Below are positions 60,736 to 64,000 of a stretch of 64,000 bases of DNA, piece after piece (position 1 is the first letter of the stretch; each line of letters opens with the position of its first letter). The notes beneath the pieces were generated by a model. It saw nothing but the letters and a program-made list of their open reading frames with translations, did no database searches and was not told the origin of the DNA. A program made the translations under genes and the position numbers. The stretch is from Agriotes lineatus (taxonomy: Eukaryota > Arthropoda > Insecta > Coleoptera > Elateridae): contig CALNHX010007413.1 in NCBI GenBank assembly GCA_940337035.1, positions 1 to 64,000 of the forward strand. Direction: 5' to 3'.

Positions 60736-61603
60736 TTGAATGAATAATAAAATGATTTGCTAATATACTGACTTTTGCCTAAATTGTTATGATTTTCTTA
60801 ATTGCGCTCGTTTCTACGCTGTATATTTAACTAATGAGATGACTTAGTGCGGTATTTCGAAATGATGGGAAATATCCTGAATGTCAAATTATAGTGACAT
60901 AAAAACACATTAATAATACAGAAACAAATCAGAGTGTTCTTAATTTTAAACAATTACGTCTGCTATTACGTATCGCTGCGTTTTCTAAGTTATATAAGGT
61001 AAGTAAATAACGCCACTAAAGCAAAACACACACAAAGGACGCCACCGGAAAAATCACTGAATAATATACGAAAGTATGCGTCTGACCTTGATACTCTACT
61101 CCGAAAATGGATATTTAGGCCTTTATCGGGCTGCTAGCAATTCACTCAATAAGTGGGTTTCCTAATTATCGGTTAGCCTGCTATGCAATTCTCCTGATGA
61201 CTCGCCAATGTCTGATCGTTTGATCGCTGTTCCCGGATCCAATCTCAGCTCCCGTGCCTACAGCTAGGGTTCCGCTGCGATGCACGATGGTTGTTGCCTA
61301 AACTGGGCTTCTAGCCCTCGGCTTCTTATTGTATCACGAACAAATCCGCAAAAGAACACCCCAAAACCAGATGCACAGCCTAACAGTTTTTAGCGCCTGC
61401 AGAAGCGCTAGGAAATAATGCAACAACACTGCACTAATGTGAAAACACTTCATAATTGTAATTGGTATTTCTTATAACTTTTACTTTGTTTTTTGTGGGA
61501 AGCCAAAACACACCATACCAGCCTGGTTTCTGGCCCCCAATTCTCTTTTACATTGTTTCTTGTTATTTTTTAATGTCAAGGCTTGCTATGAGTACAGTTT
61601 TAT
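60736..61603. other. Non-coding stretch, GC-richer 61.0-61.45 kb
   Basis: 61000-61450 is more complex than its surroundings and without long open frames. No family is recognised. Confidence 0.4.
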
Positions 61604-61608
61604 TTTTA

Positions 61609-61680
61609 AATTATTTCAAGGCTAATGCTATTTCTTTACAGTTTTAATTTTAATTATTTCAAGGCTAATGCTATTTGATT
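61609..61680. repeat. 43-bp tandem duplication
   Basis: AATTATTTCAAGGCTAATGC at 61609 is repeated at 61652, followed by similar text (CTATTT..TTACA.TTTTAA). Confidence 0.75.
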
Positions 61681-61803
61681 ACAATTTTAAATTAACAATT
61701 ATGACATGAATAGAATATTCTTAACATAATATTTGAAATGCTTGAAATATTTTAGTTCCTATCATAATTGTATATTAGCCTAAATTATGTTCATTGCAAT
61801 ATA

Positions 61804-62402
61804 CAGGGAGGACTGGAGGACCACAGCTAATATGCATATTCTTTAGGTCATTCTAATTCAAAACTTGCTTATGAACATACATCCTAAAGTAAACCGTTTT
61901 CGAGTTACGAACAAATTAAAAGTTCAATTGGCATTATTTCTAACGTTTATTATTTAACATTTTAAATCAATTTTAATGTAAATGAGATTCAGAATTACCA
62001 TCTCCATTATCAACGCACAGCTCAGTCCTTCGTACAATTGACATAATTGATATTATTAGGATATCTGGATCATTCCTGATTTGATTGGCTACTTCCATTA
62101 TTATAGCGATTAATTCCTGATTAGAAAATGTAGCTATTGCCACTCATTCTTGTTAATTTTCTGACCACTGCCTGATATTTAATAAACAAACAAACAATAT
62201 ACAACGACTAAGCAATCTAGATCAGCATAATGTTTGCATTAAGATTAAATACGATAATGTCAGAAATAATACCAATTGAACTTTCAATTTCGTAACTCCA
62301 AAACGGTTCACTTTAGGATATAGGTTCATAAGGACTTTTTCAATTAAAATGGCCTCGAGAATATGTATATTCGCTATGGTCCTCCACTTGTGGAACACCC
62401 TG
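61804..62402. mobile_element. 599-bp MITE with about 150-bp inverted repeats and transposase relic
   Basis: The left end CAGGGAGGACTGGAGGACCA and the right end ...GTGGAACACCCTG are flanked by TA (61802-61803, 62403-62404). The arms share CCTAAAGTRAACCGTTTT and AAAGTTCAATTGG. The central minus strand (about 62000-62150) reads FSNQELIAIIMEVANQIR, then NDPDIL and VRRTELCVDNGDG. This resembles the C-terminal region of a mariner-like transposase (IR.NP.....VRRR..LC...GGHFE). It is probably an internal-deletion derivative. Confidence 0.7.
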
Positions 62403-62612
62403 TACATTTCAAACTCGAGGTTAGCAGATTAAGTTTTGTTTCTTATTTAACACAGACTGCAACAAAACCTAACCTGCTAATCTTCAATTTGACAGACAGT
62501 GCCACCAACAATACACTAGTGAGTGACTTATAGTTTCTATCTCACTAGTGACTTTTATTGTTTCTATCTACCGTGAGTTATGGGCCACTTTATGGGTCTA
62601 AACTCGATATAA

Positions 62613-62739
62613 GGATAGCCTTATAAAAAGTGGACTTTGTTTGACAAGAAATTATGTTTGCATTTGCGAGGCGAAGAGCAGCGTAACCGGGCGAAAGCAG
62701 AAACTGCGAGTCAAATCGAAGCACTTTTAATAGGAATAG
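62613..62739. repeat. Imperfect hairpin with GAGGCGAAGAGCAGCG loop
   Basis: The left arm GGATAGCCTTATAAAAAGTG...TTTGTTTGAC pairs with GTCAAATCGAAGCACTTTTAATAGGAATAG. The inner part contains GCGAGGCGAAGAGCAGCG. It belongs to the GAAG-loop class. Confidence 0.55.
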
Positions 62740-64000
62740 TACATATTATTTTTTTGCAACAAAAAAAAGTACAAAATATTCAAAATTTTAAATGATTGAC
62801 TGCTTTTGACGTTTCTCGTTTAAAAAGCATTGGGACAACTGCATTGACGTCAGGTAAATTCTTTACAGTACTCGTTTCCAAATTCTAGACTCTACTCCTT
62901 CGGCACCTCGTGAATAAACATCGAACTCGTATTGTAAAAATGCATTTACCTGACTTGTAAGATGAATAACTAAGCAACTACAGATATTTAAATTATATAA
63001 TAGTGTAATACTTAAAAAATGGTTACAGTAGCTACAAATTCAAAATGTACAATTTCTTTCAGTTTAGCGATTAGCATTTTCTGAATCCGAAAATAACGGA
63101 AACCTTCGTTTTCTATCGCAAACTGCAATTTAGAGATGCAAAAGCAGAATTACACAACGTTTCGTATAAACATTGAATAATAACATTTTATACCATAACT
63201 CTGAATAAATTGTTAGCGTTTCTAAAAATAGTGATAGAAATGTGTTTGCTATAGTGGATATTGTTCGAAAACAGAAACAGATAATTAAATAAAATTACTA
63301 AAGGTGCACCCTGTAGAAAAAGTGACAATATTTTATATTCTTCCTCGACCATTCTGATTAAACGTATCTCTCCAATTAGTTTTTACCTGAAACCTAGCAT
63401 TGCCAGACTAGCTCTTAGAATTCGTAAATCATAAAACTCATATATTACCCACTGACTTTTTTCATTTGTCCGCCATTTTGTCCATGTTCTTTAACCGTAA
63501 CTGTAACCGAATCTAAAATGTAATAACTCCAAAAAACGCACATACAAACATCATTAGCGAATTTAGACATGATTCCGTTTGATGAGTTGTGAATATTTAT
63601 TTTAAAAACCTACTCACATTATGTGTCTAAACAAATTTATGAATTTTTCTTTAGATGTACGCTGAGCTCTATGAAACCGATTTGTGGCATTCCATAGTAT
63701 AATAATAGGCAAGTATAATAATACTGTGTTATTTAGAAAAGGAAAATATTATGTCACACTTTTCAATGTCTAGTCTCAAATGGCTGTAATAGTAGATTTA
63801 CAAATGCGTCCAGACACGCAGTTCTCCCTAATTACTACACTTGCTAAATGAGTACTAGACCCACGGTTACATAACAGTTTTTAAGAGAATTAGTATTCAA
63901 CTGCATGCTCTTCTCACTGACTGTCCACAATCAAAGCAACGTTTATTAAATTCAGAAGTGATTCATGCAGGTTTCGACATACATGTGGGAAATAACACAC
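62740..64000. other. Non-coding end of window
   Basis: AT-rich sequence. A lone CACCCTGTA word at about 63306-63314 may be one end of a decayed MITE whose partner I could not find. No gene is seen. Confidence 0.4.

Overview
The window is AT-rich eukaryotic DNA with no intact host protein-coding gene, rRNA gene or true tRNA gene that I can recognise. The repeat content points to an arthropod, most likely an insect: LINEs of the Jockey, CR1-like, RTE and R2 groups, Penelope-like elements, a mariner, many TA-flanked MITEs with CAGGGTG ends, and a tRNA-derived SINE. A beetle is possible, but the order is inference. The sequence behaves like a large intergenic or intronic interval filled by transposons of different ages. 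Gene assignments below rest on protein motifs read by eye; no database search was run.

Layout. 1-4.25 kb: no gene, one complex candidate unique segment (2.1-2.7 kb). 4.25-6.43 kb: two LINE reverse transcriptase remnants. 6.6-8.4 kb: a dispersed repeat, a SINE with a 15-bp target duplication, and a hammerhead-like motif. 11.95-13.19 kb: a broken Penelope-like element (RT end plus GIY-YIG). 13.9-15.66 kb: a 5'-truncated R2-clade LINE outside 28S rDNA. 16.35-16.75 kb: two adjacent hairpin elements. 17-23.4 kb: no gene seen. 23.4-23.8 kb: nested MITE. 24.27-28.3 kb: a decayed RTE LINE (minus strand) split by a MITE and by a 1,243-bp near-perfect palindrome. 28.3-33.7 kb: repeats, a Penelope 3'-end insertion whose empty site lies 3 kb away, and hairpins. 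35.1-38.9 kb: three MITE loci, two of them compound. 40.35-41.24 kb: a mariner remnant. 42.3-44.0 kb: TTTTAGCAC hairpins and another MITE. 44.3-48.5 kb: a nearly intact Jockey LINE (ORF1 open, ORF2 with one frameshift). 49.7-50.6 kb: hAT-like MITE. 52.4-53.7 kb: complex, apparently unique DNA. 54.2-57.6 kb: a CR1-like LINE broken by several lesions. 59.5-62.8 kb: RTE C-terminal piece, hairpins and a MITE with a transposase remnant.

The most unusual signals are (i) the 1.24-kb palindrome, whose arms pair with no net indel and seem to carry an exon piece of a Crypton-like tyrosine recombinase gene, and (ii) about ten unrelated-stem hairpins of about 50-160 bp spread over the window. Most of these have a short GC-rich loop with GAAG/CTTC between CGAG/CGAC-like words, and several share AATAGTATA-type or ACTATTG-type ends. 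They look like one structural class of foldback/MITE elements that keeps architecture rather than sequence.
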